Shown here piece by piece: positions 21,711-32,450 of a stretch of DNA of 64,000 nucleotides. Both the position numbers and the translations under genes were made by a program. Origin of the DNA: Thereva unica (lineage: Eukaryota; Arthropoda; Insecta; Diptera; Therevidae); NCBI GenBank assembly GCA_949987705.1, contig OX465281.1, positions 27,450,942 through 27,514,941 on the forward strand, written 5' to 3'. The notes beneath the pieces are model-generated. The model was given only the letters and a program-made list of their open reading frames with translations, made no database searches and was not told the origin of the DNA. Each line of letters starts with the position of its first letter. Position 1 is the stretch's first letter.

Positions 21711-23709
21711 TGTTACGGCGCAAGCCGTAATAATAAGAAAATTCTTTTATTATAAACTTTAAGTTCTTCCAAATTGAAGAACCCACAATATTTACCTTTC
21801 TTTTACTTTAGCTTTCTGTAATGGTTAAAGGTTGCGGAATCAAAGATAAAAATGGTTTAAAATACTTATATTATCTCCTACAAATCACACTTCTAATTAA
21901 TTCTAAATTCCTCTAAACTCTACTTTACTTTAATATTCAATTTTTAAGTTTTTAAATTTCAAATTGCTTATAACTACTTATACTATTACTGCTGCCTTTA
22001 TTTATCTGAAAATGTAATTATTAGTAAATCATTCAATCTATATTTCAAATTCAATGTTCTTTACTTTTGTTCCTTATTTCTCTATTCAGAATATAATTAG
22101 GTCACCACAGTGTCCCGGTTGTATTCCAGCTGCTGTAGCTGACCAATAATTGTTTTCGTTAATCGCTTGTGCTTCCACTGTAACCCGACTTAGATCTGTA
22201 TGACCTTGCGGGATTCAGTGCACACAGGATGAAATGGCGATTTATTCGCAGTATTCAGTGCATACAGGAGAAATGGCGATTTATTCGCAGCCTTCTCCCC
22301 TTTTTGCTGTCCTTTTTTAATTTACAGCCTATAATGTTTTTTACCTGCCACTGGTTTGGACTTCTTAAAACAGGGTCAAAGCCTTTCATACGCTATGGAT
22401 CTATGTATACGCAACTTTGTTACGATTCAATATTGGAAATTTAGATAATTAAAATAGAGCGAATTTCGCTCAACCTGGTTAGCTAAGTTTTGTTTTTATC
22501 AAAAATTTTGTTTTTAGTCGAGATTCGACTTGAAAGTTCTTACGGTTTAGAACTTGACTAAATAGGAAGCTTATGATTTCTGCTAATCACTAGCTGTGAG
22601 TTATCAAAAATCATTTAAAATCCCGATCATACGATATATAAGGGATTTGTTTGAATTTAATTCCTTAACAGAGATTCCTAAACAGAAAATCTCTGATAGA
22701 GGATAAAATGGTTATAGTCACTATGGACAACCCGAACACACGAATTTGTGCTGATTTATTTAATTTAAATTCCTCAACAGAGATTCCTAAACAGCAAATC
22801 TCTGATAGAGGATAAAATATTATAGTCGATATTCGACTTATAGCAAAAAAAAACCTCCACCAACTTTGGCGTCCACACAACTACGTTGTTAGTACTTTTT
22901 ATATGTTAAACCTAACAAAGTAATTGTCGGTGAAAACCCGACAATTATCTACGCCCTAATCAATGTTTTATGTTAGTTTTTTTATAAACCGTGATATCCG
23001 CCACCAGTGGTTATGACGTATATTCAGTATATTTTTTCTAAACCTGACACAGGAATTGTCGGTGAAAATCCGACAATTATTTACGCCCTAATATTTAATT
23101 GTGAAAAATTTGTCGGGATACGACATCCATCACCAAAAGTACAATTAAAAAATTAATAAAAGTTTTTTTTGTTACGCCTGTCTAACCTTTTAAGATTGCC
23201 GGTAAAAACCCAGACAATATCTAAATCCCTAATATACGTATACGCGTTGATAGCCTCTCTGACGACTTCGTCTGATCGACTGACCAGTTTCCTTCGGTGC
23301 AAGAACTTTTATTTCTCTTCCTCTGTCGAAATGAAAGATGGCGCTTGGTGGAGCTTTTTCACCACGGCACGATCATTTTACAGTGGTTGGAGTTTCGACC
23401 AATTTTATGATTAAAGCTTTCTCTAAAGCTTTTTTTATTATTAACTGGGTGACATTAAGTTTAGGTAAGTGTTTACTATTTTTGTTTTAAAATATTATTT
23501 TTGAATTTTTTATTTATTTTTAGGAAGGAAGCGGACTGGGTTTCAGGACTATGTGCAGGTAATTTTTTATAATCATTTTTTATTTATTATTTTTTCTTTT
23601 TAGCTTGAAATCTATTAGTTTATATCGGGTCGGCGTCTGACCGGTTTGTTTACGTCTGTTTTGGATTGATTTTTTTTCTTTTAATATTTTTTATTTTCAG
23701 GCCAAAACA
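21711..23709 (-). repeat. 5' LTR of the BEL/Pao element
   Basis: Same length as the other LTR and without visible differences in the parts compared, including the homopolymer runs at +7703. The promoter and 5' end of the genomic RNA should lie here, read leftward on the minus strand. I could not locate a TATA/initiator with confidence. Confidence 0.93.
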
Positions 23710-23714
23710 CCATA

Positions 23715-24500
23715 TCTGATATTTGTAAGATAGATCGCTTGAACAGGTTCAGTAGTCTGACTAATGGCTTGTCACTTACACTTCGCTGTTCGAACTATCG
23801 CCGGACAATTACCGGCAGCATGAAGGGCAGACTTACCCTGCTCAAGCCAAAGTCTGCAAATGGGGTCGCCCTTCACATCCTCCAAAAGTGGTAATTCAAG
23901 CCGAAGTGTCTGGTAATCAAGCTAACAACTATCCTGACATCCTTTCTAATGCGCCACAACAATTTTTTGGCTTGGTTAAGAGACGGCATGGAAGGAACCG
24001 CTTAGATTGGTCCAATCCAGGTGCGGACGTCCATTGCCCGGTGTGTTTCATCCAAGTCCGATCTACAAAGGCTTTCGGTGGGTGCCCCATTAGACGGTTT
24101 CGGGCCTATGAATACAGTAAAATTGGTTCATAAAAGTTCCATAAATATCTAGGGAAAAGAAGTTTCGTCCATATCAGTGAAAGACATTATACGACAATGT
24201 ACGACCAAAGGAGATCGTTAAATGGCAGTGCAAAAACCACCCATTGCCATGTAGCCCATGGCCCGATCACTTTATATTTTGCATCGATCAGTTTTGCCTC
24301 GACCAGTTAGTGTGCTCCCCATCACCTACCTTAGTTTTCATCCTTTCAGCTGGGCCTTAACCAGCCAGCATCAGAGCAGCACTGCGCCATAACTTGAAGG
24401 TAGGAGTAGGAAATTGGGAGTAAGATGTAAGAGCCGTCATATCTGAGGATCTGCCATCAGGTTACACATCACTCCCCATTAAACGTCCGGAATATATGCC
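23715..24500. repeat. Dispersed repeat, copy A (related to 42410-43160)
   Basis: Segments such as AGTCTGACTAATGGCTTGTC (23755-23774) and GGAGATCGTTAAATGGCAGTGC (24210-24231) recur in the same order, diverged, in copy B (42444 and 42906). No coding domain was recognised. It may be the UTR part of an unidentified retroelement. Confidence 0.45.
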
Positions 24501-25189
24501 TCTTTCTTCTTCTTTAAAGACTCTACAACCTAAATCCGGTCCGGGCCTCTCGCAACAAATGTGTCGTCCCTATTTGGTAAAGGTACGCAGTAACAGTCTA
24601 AGCCAAACTTCTCGGCACCTACCGCCGTGACATCCCTATGTTGATAAGTTCCATCGGCACAGCACTATTCATTGCAGTGAATACATGTCCTTCGCCCTTG
24701 ATTCGAGGCCGATTTGCAATGTTCACCACACCAGCAAATCTTATGTACGGTCAAAATCTGAAACTTCCTTGCAAAATTTAAAAGCATGATTACAACTTTA
24801 AAAGCATGTTTACTTGCTTACAACTCAGGAGAACTTAGTCTGCATCTTTGTACGTATCGATCGCTTACGAAAACGTGACGAACGTTCAAACAACAGTCCG
24901 TACGGGTTAGTCAAATGATTCCAAAAGCATTTCGTTAAGAATTTAAACAACACAAATAAGTCAATATCCAATGATAGATTGAAGCGGTCAATAACCAATG
25001 ACTTGTGATCGCGAAGTCGAACACGGTAAAAAGCGATCAGTAGCCTTCCAATAAGCGTTACACTGGGAGGGAAATAGGTAGAGATCGAGCAGAACTTGAT
25101 TTCGGAATTGCGCAACCCCTAGTAATTGATCCCTTCTGGATGCAATCATCCCTATCAATGATCAGTGATCAATAGTGGTCCATGATGAT

Positions 25190-25660
25190 TGTGGCTGATG
25201 ATGATGTATGTGTTGGAGTTGGCATTGGTATTAGAGTTGTAGTTGGTGTTGGCGTTGGAGTTGGTTTTGGAGTTAAAGTTGTCATTGATGTTGGAGTTGG
25301 AGTTGGTGTTGAAGTTGGTGATGCTGTTGATGCTGATGTTGGCGTGGGATTTTGATTTGGAGCTGGTTTTGGTGTTGAATTTGACGTTGGTATAAGAGTT
25401 GGAGTTGGCGCTGCTTTTGGCACTGATGATGTTGGTGTTGAAGTTGACATTGGAGATAGAGTTGCAGTTTGTTGTGCAGTTGGTGTTGGTGTTGCAGTTG
25501 GATTTGGAATTAGCATTGGCGTTATTGTTGGTGTAGCAGTTCGTGTTGGTGTAAGAGTTGGATTTGGTGTTGAAGTTGGTGTTGGTGTTTAAGTTGGCAT
25601 TGGTGTTGGTTTTGGTGATAGTTTTAGTATTGATTCTGGTGCTGATGCTGGTGTTGATAA
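25190..25660. repeat. Minisatellite of GTTGGN hexamers
   Basis: About 470 bp of degenerate six-base units (GTTGGT, GTTGGA, GTTGGC and variants such as GTTGAT). Because six is a multiple of three, all frames on both strands stay open and give low-complexity peptides rich in Asn/Thr or Pro/Thr. They are not genes. Confidence 0.9.
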
Positions 25661-26094
25661 GCATTGGTTCTTGTGTTGGAATTTTTTATGCGACAGAATT
25701 AAGAATAGGAGTTACCCTTTATTGTACCAACCCATCATGTCGAACAAGTCAGGAGGCTATATAAGATAGATAGAGGATACAGAAAGAAAAGAGGAGCGTG
25801 GGGTTGACGGTCCTAGAGGAGAAGGCAATCAACCTCGAACTTGGGTGGATATTGTACGAAAACTCAAATACGGATGGCGGATTCAAATTAGGTTGTTCTA
25901 TTCATGAGTAAGACTTGTGCGTTAGCGAAAAAGAAGTCTGCAGGCCGTCACTGTGCCAACTTCTATAGAGGTACAGATAACGCTGTGTCAATCGCTGCTA
26001 ATGAAATTATGGGCGTGGTTTTGTATCTTTTTCAGTCACGATAAGTCGGTTTTCGATACCCCGGCCTAAATGAATAAATTGCTTTCTAGATCTA

Positions 26095-26600
26095 GCTCAA
26101 AAGGGTATTCGGCCTGTCGGAAAAGAAATTCGGCTTCAGAAAGGCCCTGATGCAGTCAACATGGTGGTGGGCATAGCAAGAGCCGCCTTAGAGAAAAATC
26201 ACTGCTATGCCACTGATACCCTCGACGTAAAAAATGCTTTCAACTCGGCGAAGTGGAGCAAAATAGTTGAGGCGTTGATCAAGCAAGGTATACCAAAGCA
26301 CCTAGTGCAAGTTGTAGCCATGGTAGTCGGCTGATGATAGATCGCTTTTTGTGATTCAGAAGATGGTCTGAAGGTGTTCAGCACACATGCGGGGTTCCGC
26401 AGGGTTCCGTCCTGGGCACTCTCCAGTGGATCGCAATGGACATTGATGTGTTGGAGCTTCGCAAACTGAAGCGGTGCTGATCAGCAAACGGAGGAGGCTA
26501 GTGTCCGTAAGAATTAATTTAAGGGTACAGCCCGCTCTAAGGTACCTAGAAATGATGATTGACCGGAGGCTAAATTTCTACTAATGGAAATGTGGAAACC
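26095..26600 (+). pseudogene. R1-like non-LTR reverse transcriptase remnant
   Basis: Read across breaks, the frame gives GLSEKKFGFRK, then AVNMVVGIARAAL, then the palm motif DVKNAFNSAKW (the first catalytic Asp region). After damage comes TCGVPQGSVLG, and finally a PALRYLEMMIDRRLNF block. The order is that of R1/T1-type elements. There are at least three frame breaks and the YADD box is lost. A shorter fragment of a related copy lies at 41757-41845. Confidence 0.7.
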
Positions 26601-27536
26601 CTAAGATGATCCTCATAGACATTCTGGCATGCGTCTCTATGATCCAGATTATGATAGAGGGGAGCCAGCAAAGGTATGGCGGCAGATTACGCGCTGCGAG
26701 TCAATAAGGAAGTGGGACCCACAGACTTATCCCAAACGTGGAGATATGGGTTACTGTGGAGTGTGGAAACCAAAAACGGAAGGGATGGTGGACCTTATTG
26801 TTGATAAGATAGGGCTGCAATTTAGAAGGGTTGAACTCAACTCCATTCTTGAAGCCCCCAATCAAGAATGAGTTTAATGTCCTTGAAACTATCGCAAGTA
26901 GTTTTAGTAAATATGAATGGCAAAACGATTTGATGAGTTCTAACTCCACACACCAATTTAATAATTGGATACTGTAGTAACTAGATGATCTATAAATCCT
27001 CTTCTTCGCCTTCACTTTGTATACCTCAGACTCGCCATTTGTGCCATTTCGGCTATCAAGCTACATTCCACATCAATTCTGAGGCACACTCACCGGTACA
27101 ACTACAATAAAATTCAAATCTCATCCCCTCGTTCGTTCAACCAGGAGCGCGTTCAAAAACCTTACTATAGTAAACCACGAGGTAAGCCGTGGTTATGCTG
27201 TGTCACTTCACTTAACCACGGTGGTTTATGCTTAACCACGGATGTTTTTGAACGCCCCGTGGTTAACTACAAGTTAAAGAAGAAGAAGAAAAAACGTCAA
27301 AATTTATATGTACAACGAAAATACTTATTACTACAAGTTGATTTTTAAATAAATGAAGCAAAAAAGATTTTGATTATAAATATAATGGAAAATAGGAAAA
27401 AAAAATTGTTGTTGATTGTGGCCACTTTAGGAAGTCATTTTCATAGTTCCCTGAATAGTGCAGTGAACAAGGTAACTTCGCCAATGAATGTATATATTGA
27501 TTTATATGTAGTTAATTAGTTTTATTCATTTAGATT

Positions 27537-28710
27537 ATGGAGGATAATATGTCTGAATCAAGCGAAGACTCGGACAGCGATGATGAGTTGTTGTATACGG
27601 CGGTTCTTGCAAGTGCACATTTCAAAAATGAACCTAATCGTATTTCAGGGTTCATAGAAAGAGTTGTTAGAAACCACAACAACACGGAGTTCCAACAACA
27701 TTTCCGTTTGACAAGGCAGGCGTTCGAGTTTCTATTAGCTAAAGTTGCTAGAAATTTTGAAAATAGAGAGGTTGGACGACCAATGATTGATACCGAAAAG
27801 CAACTACTTGCAGTAATTTGGCTTTTAGCAAACCAGGAATGTTACAGGTAGAACGTGATTTCTGGAAAAAATTATATTTAACATGATGCTTTTCTGGAAT
27901 TTTAGGTCTGTGAGTGAAAGGTTCGACATGCCCAAATCAAGCTTATCATACGCTTTTTTCCGCACCGTTAATGCTATTAATAAGCTTTCATCTGGAATAA
28001 TTAAATGGCCAACACAAACGGAAATTGCAGCATCCAGGCAGCAATTTGAATTAATTTCAAAGTTAAAAAATTGTATAGGCGCTATAGACGGTACTTACGT
28101 AGCGATAAAAGCGCCAAAGGAGCAGGCCCATTGCTACACAAATAGGAAGAAATTCCATTCGGTGACACTGCAAGCCATTTGCAACCATAGAATGCAATTT
28201 CTGGATTGCTCGGTTGGATATCCAAGTTCCGTTCATGATGCCCGGATATTTCAAAATTCTGTAATATACGAGAAAGCGGAAGAATCGACAGATGACATGT
28301 TTCCGTTTAATTCTGTGATCTTAGGCGATAAAGCTTATCCGATTAAACGGTGGTGCATCCCACCATATTTGGATAATGGAAACTTATCTGACCAGCAGAA
28401 AAATTTCAACAAGTGCCACAGCACTGCGAGGCAAGTCGTTGAAAGAAGTTTCGCCCTTTTATTTGGAAGGTGGAGGAGGTTGAAATATGTTGACATGAAC
28501 AGAGTGGATGCAATTCCCGCTACAGTAATGGCTTGTTGCTGTTTGCACAACATTTGCTTGTTATTCCCTGATGACTTACGAGATACATACATAACAGAGG
28601 GGGTTCATGCTGCCACTACTAATGAAACTAATAACAACCCCATTCGAAATGTAAACAACGCGACAGGAAATGCTCTTCGAGATTTAATGGCGGCTGAACT
28701 ACATAATTAA
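27537..28710 (+). CDS. Harbinger DDE transposase, two exons, 371 aa
   Basis: Exon 1 is 27537-27847 and exon 2 is 27906-28710, separated by a 58-nt GT..AG intron. The joined reading is 371 codons plus stop. The HARBI1-type (DDE_Tnp_4) core shows CIGAIDGTYV with Asp165, SVHDARIF with Asp215, LGDKAYP with Asp245, and VERSFALLFGRW with Glu283. Asp165, Asp245 and Glu283 are the expected triad, with 37 residues between the last two. The N-terminal 100 residues begin with an acidic Ser/Asp run and contain an FRLTRQAFEFLL helix-turn-helix-like region typical of this family. No disruption is visible, so this could be an active enzyme. It normally needs the Myb-like partner for nuclear import and end recognition. 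Confidence 0.92.
27848..27905 (+). other. 58-nt intron of the Harbinger transposase gene
   Basis: The donor reads CAG|GTAGAA and the acceptor TTTTAG|GTC. Removing it joins CYR to SVSERFDM in frame. Without splicing the first exon stops at 27851. Confidence 0.85.
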
Positions 28711-28854
28711 AACACAAGTATTTTTCATTAATTGTATACTTTTCAATTTCATTGATTTTATTGTCGATATTAAATAAAAATTGAAAGTAATAAATTCTTT
28801 TTTTTACTTATTTCCTGAAACAAAATTAAATTAAAATGATAAATAACACGAGGG

Positions 28855-29300
28855 AAATAAATGTTCCAACGCTGGAGGAAGACAACAAATCTCCAGGAAT
28901 TAATAGCATTCCACCATAGTTAACCAAAGAGGCGAATCGCTTTCAGTAGCTATACTTGAATTACTATGCGAACGACAAAATACCTGTAGATTGAGAACAA
29001 AGTATTATCTCCCCAATACACAGCAAAGAAGACATTCGACTGTGCAAACTACTGAGGCATATATCTTCTAAGCACAGTATTCAAACTAATAACAAACATA
29101 TGTGAAGCTATACTTCTTCCTTATGCAGAAGCCGCTATAATTGAACGTCAACTTGGACTCAGAAGAAATAGATCAACAATACACCATATTTTTGCAATAA
29201 GCAAACTTTTCGTCGTTTTCAAACAATCGTACGAAAGCATCGACAGGGAACAAATAAATGCCACAAGACTGGGCCTAAACACTCCCTGCAGATAGTGAAA
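28855..29300 (+). pseudogene. Decayed non-LTR RT fragment inside the Harbinger element
   Basis: Read across breaks, it gives NKSPGINSIPP, GISLLSTVFKL…ILLPYAEAAIIERQLGLRRNRSTIHHIF and VVFKQSYESIDREQ, the consecutive blocks of an R4/RTE-like reverse transcriptase. It is heavily mutated. Direct repeats flank it: ATAATTAAAACACAAGTATT occurs at 28703-28722 and again at 29453-29472. It sits between the two transposon genes, downstream of both. Confidence 0.6.
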
Positions 29301-29592
29301 TTAACAAAAACGACAATGAAGAAAAACTCAAGGTGTGCAGCCTGAATATAAGGGGACTTGACGCAATCCTTCCAGCAAGGCTAAAAACAGGGCGATAGAT
29401 TCTCATTGCCGAGGATTAATTTGGAAAGTAAACTGTGAAGAAGACGAAATATATAATTAAAACACAAGTATTTTTTATTATACTTCATAATTCATTTATT
29501 TTTTCCATTATTAAATACCAACTAACACTAACGAATTCATTTTTGTAACTTACATCCTAAAACAAAAATAAATAAAAAAATATATATATTTA

Positions 29593-30464
29593 TTATAACT
29601 TTTCAATTAATTTTTCCATGGTTGTTCTAAAAACCTCTGTTGCATTATTTATAGCTGCTACGGATTCTTCGTGCAATTTTAATTTTTGCTCTCTATCCTG
29701 CGCTTTTTCGAGCAGTCGCTGCTCGCGATATTTCTTTGTTTGTTTGGAAATATCTTCCAATATTGTAGCGAATTTTTCGCTGTGTAGCCGCTTTCTTTTC
29801 TTGGAAACACTTGGCGGGTCCTCTTGTAAATCATCCCCCAGTAAACTGGTGGACGGGGCAATATGGGTGAATCGACTAGATTCCGCGTAGGCGATGGGAA
29901 TAATGTCATGGTCCCTGCCAAACGTATCCTCAAACCACTCTTGGTGCTCAAAAGTGGCTCGCGCTGCACCAGACTTATTATTATTGTCCTTTATTCTTTT
30001 AAATTTTTTTTTTAAATTATTAAATTTGTTTTTGCACTGTAGAGCGGTTTTACCTGGAAACCCGTTCTTTTCCATTTTTCCTTGAATGATTACCCACGCT
30101 CGGTCATTTTTGCAAGAGGTGCCATCAAATAAATGTTTTTCTTCCTTATAAGCTGCCAATAAACACTTTTCTTCATTGGCACTCCATGAATTCCTCGAAC
30201 CTAATAAAAACATACATATAATTACATAAAACAGTTAAAAAAATTTACACCTTACCTTCGTAAACTGAATTTATTGCGAAAGATCCAACAGCTTCAGGAC
30301 CTTCCTGTATTATCACGTCCGCCTCCTCAAATGTTTCGAACGGTTCTAAAATTATTTTTCTTTTTAATATTATTATGTCTAATAAAGAAATTTCAGATTA
30401 AAATATTACCATTTTCCTTTAAATAGCCTCCACTATTTTCCTCAATTATTTCATAAGTATTCAT
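29593..30464 (-). CDS. Harbinger Myb/SANT-like DNA-binding protein, three exons, 250 aa
   Basis: The exons are 30464-30410, 30345-30256 and 30200-29593. The introns of 64 and 55 nt have GT..AG borders and the same phase, giving 250 codons plus stop. The N-terminal 50 residues are acidic (YEIIEENSGG, FETFEEAD). A SANT/Myb-like trihelix domain follows with spaced tryptophans (NSWSANEEKCLLAAY … DRAWVIIQ … HQEWFEDTF) and a lysine-rich KNKFNNLKKKFKRIK helix. The C-terminus is a charged coiled-coil-like region (REQRLLEKAQDREQKLKLHEE). In PIF/Harbinger elements this protein binds the transposon ends and helps the transposase into the nucleus. It is convergent with the transposase gene. Confidence 0.85.
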
Positions 30465-30770
30465 TCTGTAATTTTTTTTCCTTCACAATCTTTTTTTCCT
30501 TCAATCTAAATTCGTTTTGCTTCGACAAAAACTGTTTAACGAATAAACAACTGTCACAGAATTGTTTTGCTTCTTCTTCTTCTTAACCATCGCTGACCAC
30601 GCTCCCGAGCACGGTTAAAGTTTAACTACACCATGGTTAACCACGAGAGTTTTTGAACGCCAAAAAGTTATGCTCGTAGTTATGTTGTAGTTAACCACGG
30701 AGTTTTTGAACGACAAAAGTTTACCATAGTTAACCATGGTTAACCATAGTAAGGTTTTTGAACGCGCTCC

Positions 30771-32380
30771 GGGTGTCTACCAGATTTTCATATTGTTAAC
30801 TAATAACGTGACAACACCGTCCATTACTCAAAGACCTCCTTTTCAATTCCATTACGGAGTGATATTGGAAGCCATCACCGCCGCCATTTGAATGGAACCT
30901 ATCGCAGCCCTCGGATCAATTTGGAACCTTTTTTCATATCTGTCGGACTTATTACCCTCCAGCCAGCACCCGCATAGCCGGAGAGAGCGAAAGGGCCACG
31001 GACGTGGGCGCCTCACTTGGGGAGTGGGACTCGATATGCCTTTCCTTGAGTTAATATCATACAGCGCTGATCCAATCTGGATATGTAAATGGTGTTCTAA
31101 TGTATTATAGATGGGATTTTAATACGCAGGGTGGGCTGCTCCGGTGGAAACGAACTGGCTGGCATCTCCTGCACCGCACCCCCGGCGGGGCCTAAGGCAG
31201 CCTTATCGTGCTCCCTGACATCGTATCTGATGTGCATTCACGACAGGTGCTGCTCCAGCAGCCGGGGTGGCTGCAAATCCTTGCTGGAGACACCTGTCTC
31301 TCGATGGGAAAGATTCGGAGGATTTACATGTGTTCCATTGATTCTAATTAGCACTCGCACGGAACACATGTAAATCTGCTAATTGAGTCGTTCGTTACTG
31401 AATGAATTGTGAATTATTGCTGCACCCACACGCCCGGGGCGCTGGGGGTGGTGCTAATTGCCATTGAAGCTACCCTAAGAGACATTATTAAACATTCAAA
31501 TAACATCCAGGGGGCGATTCGTGCAGTGACTGATGGGCACTACGGGATCCGGGACATTCACAGAACCCTGTTGCAAGGCAGGCACAGGTACGCTTCCCGC
31601 TCCCCAAGCTTTCATTACGTATGCAAGTTGGTCCAGGTAAGTTTTCATTAGCTCGTGATGTAAAAGTGAAGCAGGGCGGGGACGGGGTGCAGGCTTGATG
31701 GCGGCGGGTGGAAATTACACCTGGGCAGAGCCGAGGCAGGCAAGAATCTTTTCTTCCGGCTTTAATGGGATTAAATTAGTGATGACGCCCCGTTGGAAAT
31801 TCATATTGAGCAGTCTGGAACCATGAAAAGTTTATGCTCATTTGTGTATTTCGTAGATGAAGAGCGCCATTTTATGGCGTTGTAATTTCTTCCGCACCTG
31901 TAATCACATTAAGTTTTTATAGTGCACCATCTCACGATGGAACTACTGGAGATAAAAATCGTGGACGTGAAGATCTTGCCAAAGTGGGTAAAAAGTTATT
32001 GGTTTGTTCTTTTATCTATTTCAGCTTTGGATAAGTGGGGAAATGTATGGCGGGGTTTGGAGGACGTTAAAATAAAACGTTTATGCCAAATTGTATGGTT
32101 TATATGGATTAATGTACACCGCATAACATAATGGGAGATATCAAGAAGTACTTCTGAAAATATGAGTGCGATAGAATCGTCAATGGTTCCTGAACCAAAT
32201 CTGGATAGGTGGGTAAATCGATTTTATTTTGGTGTGGAACAATATCTCGTACTATGCATCGTTTCTTCGACTAGGTCTACTGGAGGTTATCATTGATCGG
32301 AATGCCTTGCACGAATTATACATAATGGCAAAAGGAAACAAATATTGACTGCCGAAAAAATGGAGTACGTATTCGATAGA
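30771..32380. other. Stretch without recognisable gene
   Basis: Only short frames without domains. The inverted repeat ATTTACATGTGTTCC / GGAACACATGTAAAT (31322-31336 and 31361-31375) forms a small hairpin. Confidence 0.45.
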
Positions 32381-32450
32381 GTCCGGTTAGCTCAGTCGGT
32401 AAAGCATGAGACTCTAATCTCGGGGCCATGGGTCGAGCCACATGTGCCAT
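32381..32450 (+). pseudogene. tRNA-Lys-like pseudogene or SINE head
   Basis: The sequence follows insect tRNA-Lys(CTT) closely from the D arm (TTAGCTCAGTCGGTAAAGCATGAGACTCT) through the T arm (GGGTCGAGCC). One base is missing in the anticodon loop and one in the T loop, which spoils the B box, and the acceptor stem no longer pairs. It is not expected to be functional. No CCA or clear A-tail is present. Confidence 0.65.

Larger units (their letters stand above)
14008..23709 (-). mobile_element. Complete BEL/Pao LTR retrotransposon, 9702 bp
   Basis: Two direct repeats of 1999 bp (14008-16006 and 21711-23709) both start TGTTACGG and end AAAACA. They are flanked by the 5-bp target duplication CCATA (14003-14007 and 23710-23714). 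Inside, on the minus strand, come a primer-binding site for tRNA-Tyr, gag, pol in the order protease, RT, RNase H, integrase, DUF5641-type tail, and a purine-rich tract next to the 3' LTR. This order, the 5-bp duplication and the Pao-type RT identify BEL/Pao. There is no envelope-like frame. The LTRs show no difference where I compared them, which argues for a recent insertion, yet pol carries two single-base frame breaks. Confidence 0.95.
27144..30770. mobile_element. Complete PIF/Harbinger DNA transposon, 3627 bp
   Basis: The terminal inverted repeats begin GGAGCGCGTTCAAAAACCTT at both ends and extend to about 27 bp. The element carries the two genes usual for this superfamily: a DDE transposase on the plus strand and a Myb/SANT-like protein on the minus strand, in convergent orientation. 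Both are open after removal of short introns. Between them lies a decayed retroelement fragment (28855-29300). The right end has three GTTTTTGAACG motifs at 30649, 30702 and 30754. Flanking target duplications are not clear (CCA on the left, GGG on the right). Confidence 0.92.

Noticed and set aside
25155..25664. Long Asn/Thr- and Pro/Thr-rich frames
   Set aside because: Produced by the hexamer minisatellite, whose unit length keeps every frame open.
32381..32450. Functional tRNA-Lys
   Set aside because: Deletions in the anticodon and T loops and an unpaired acceptor stem rule out a working tRNA.
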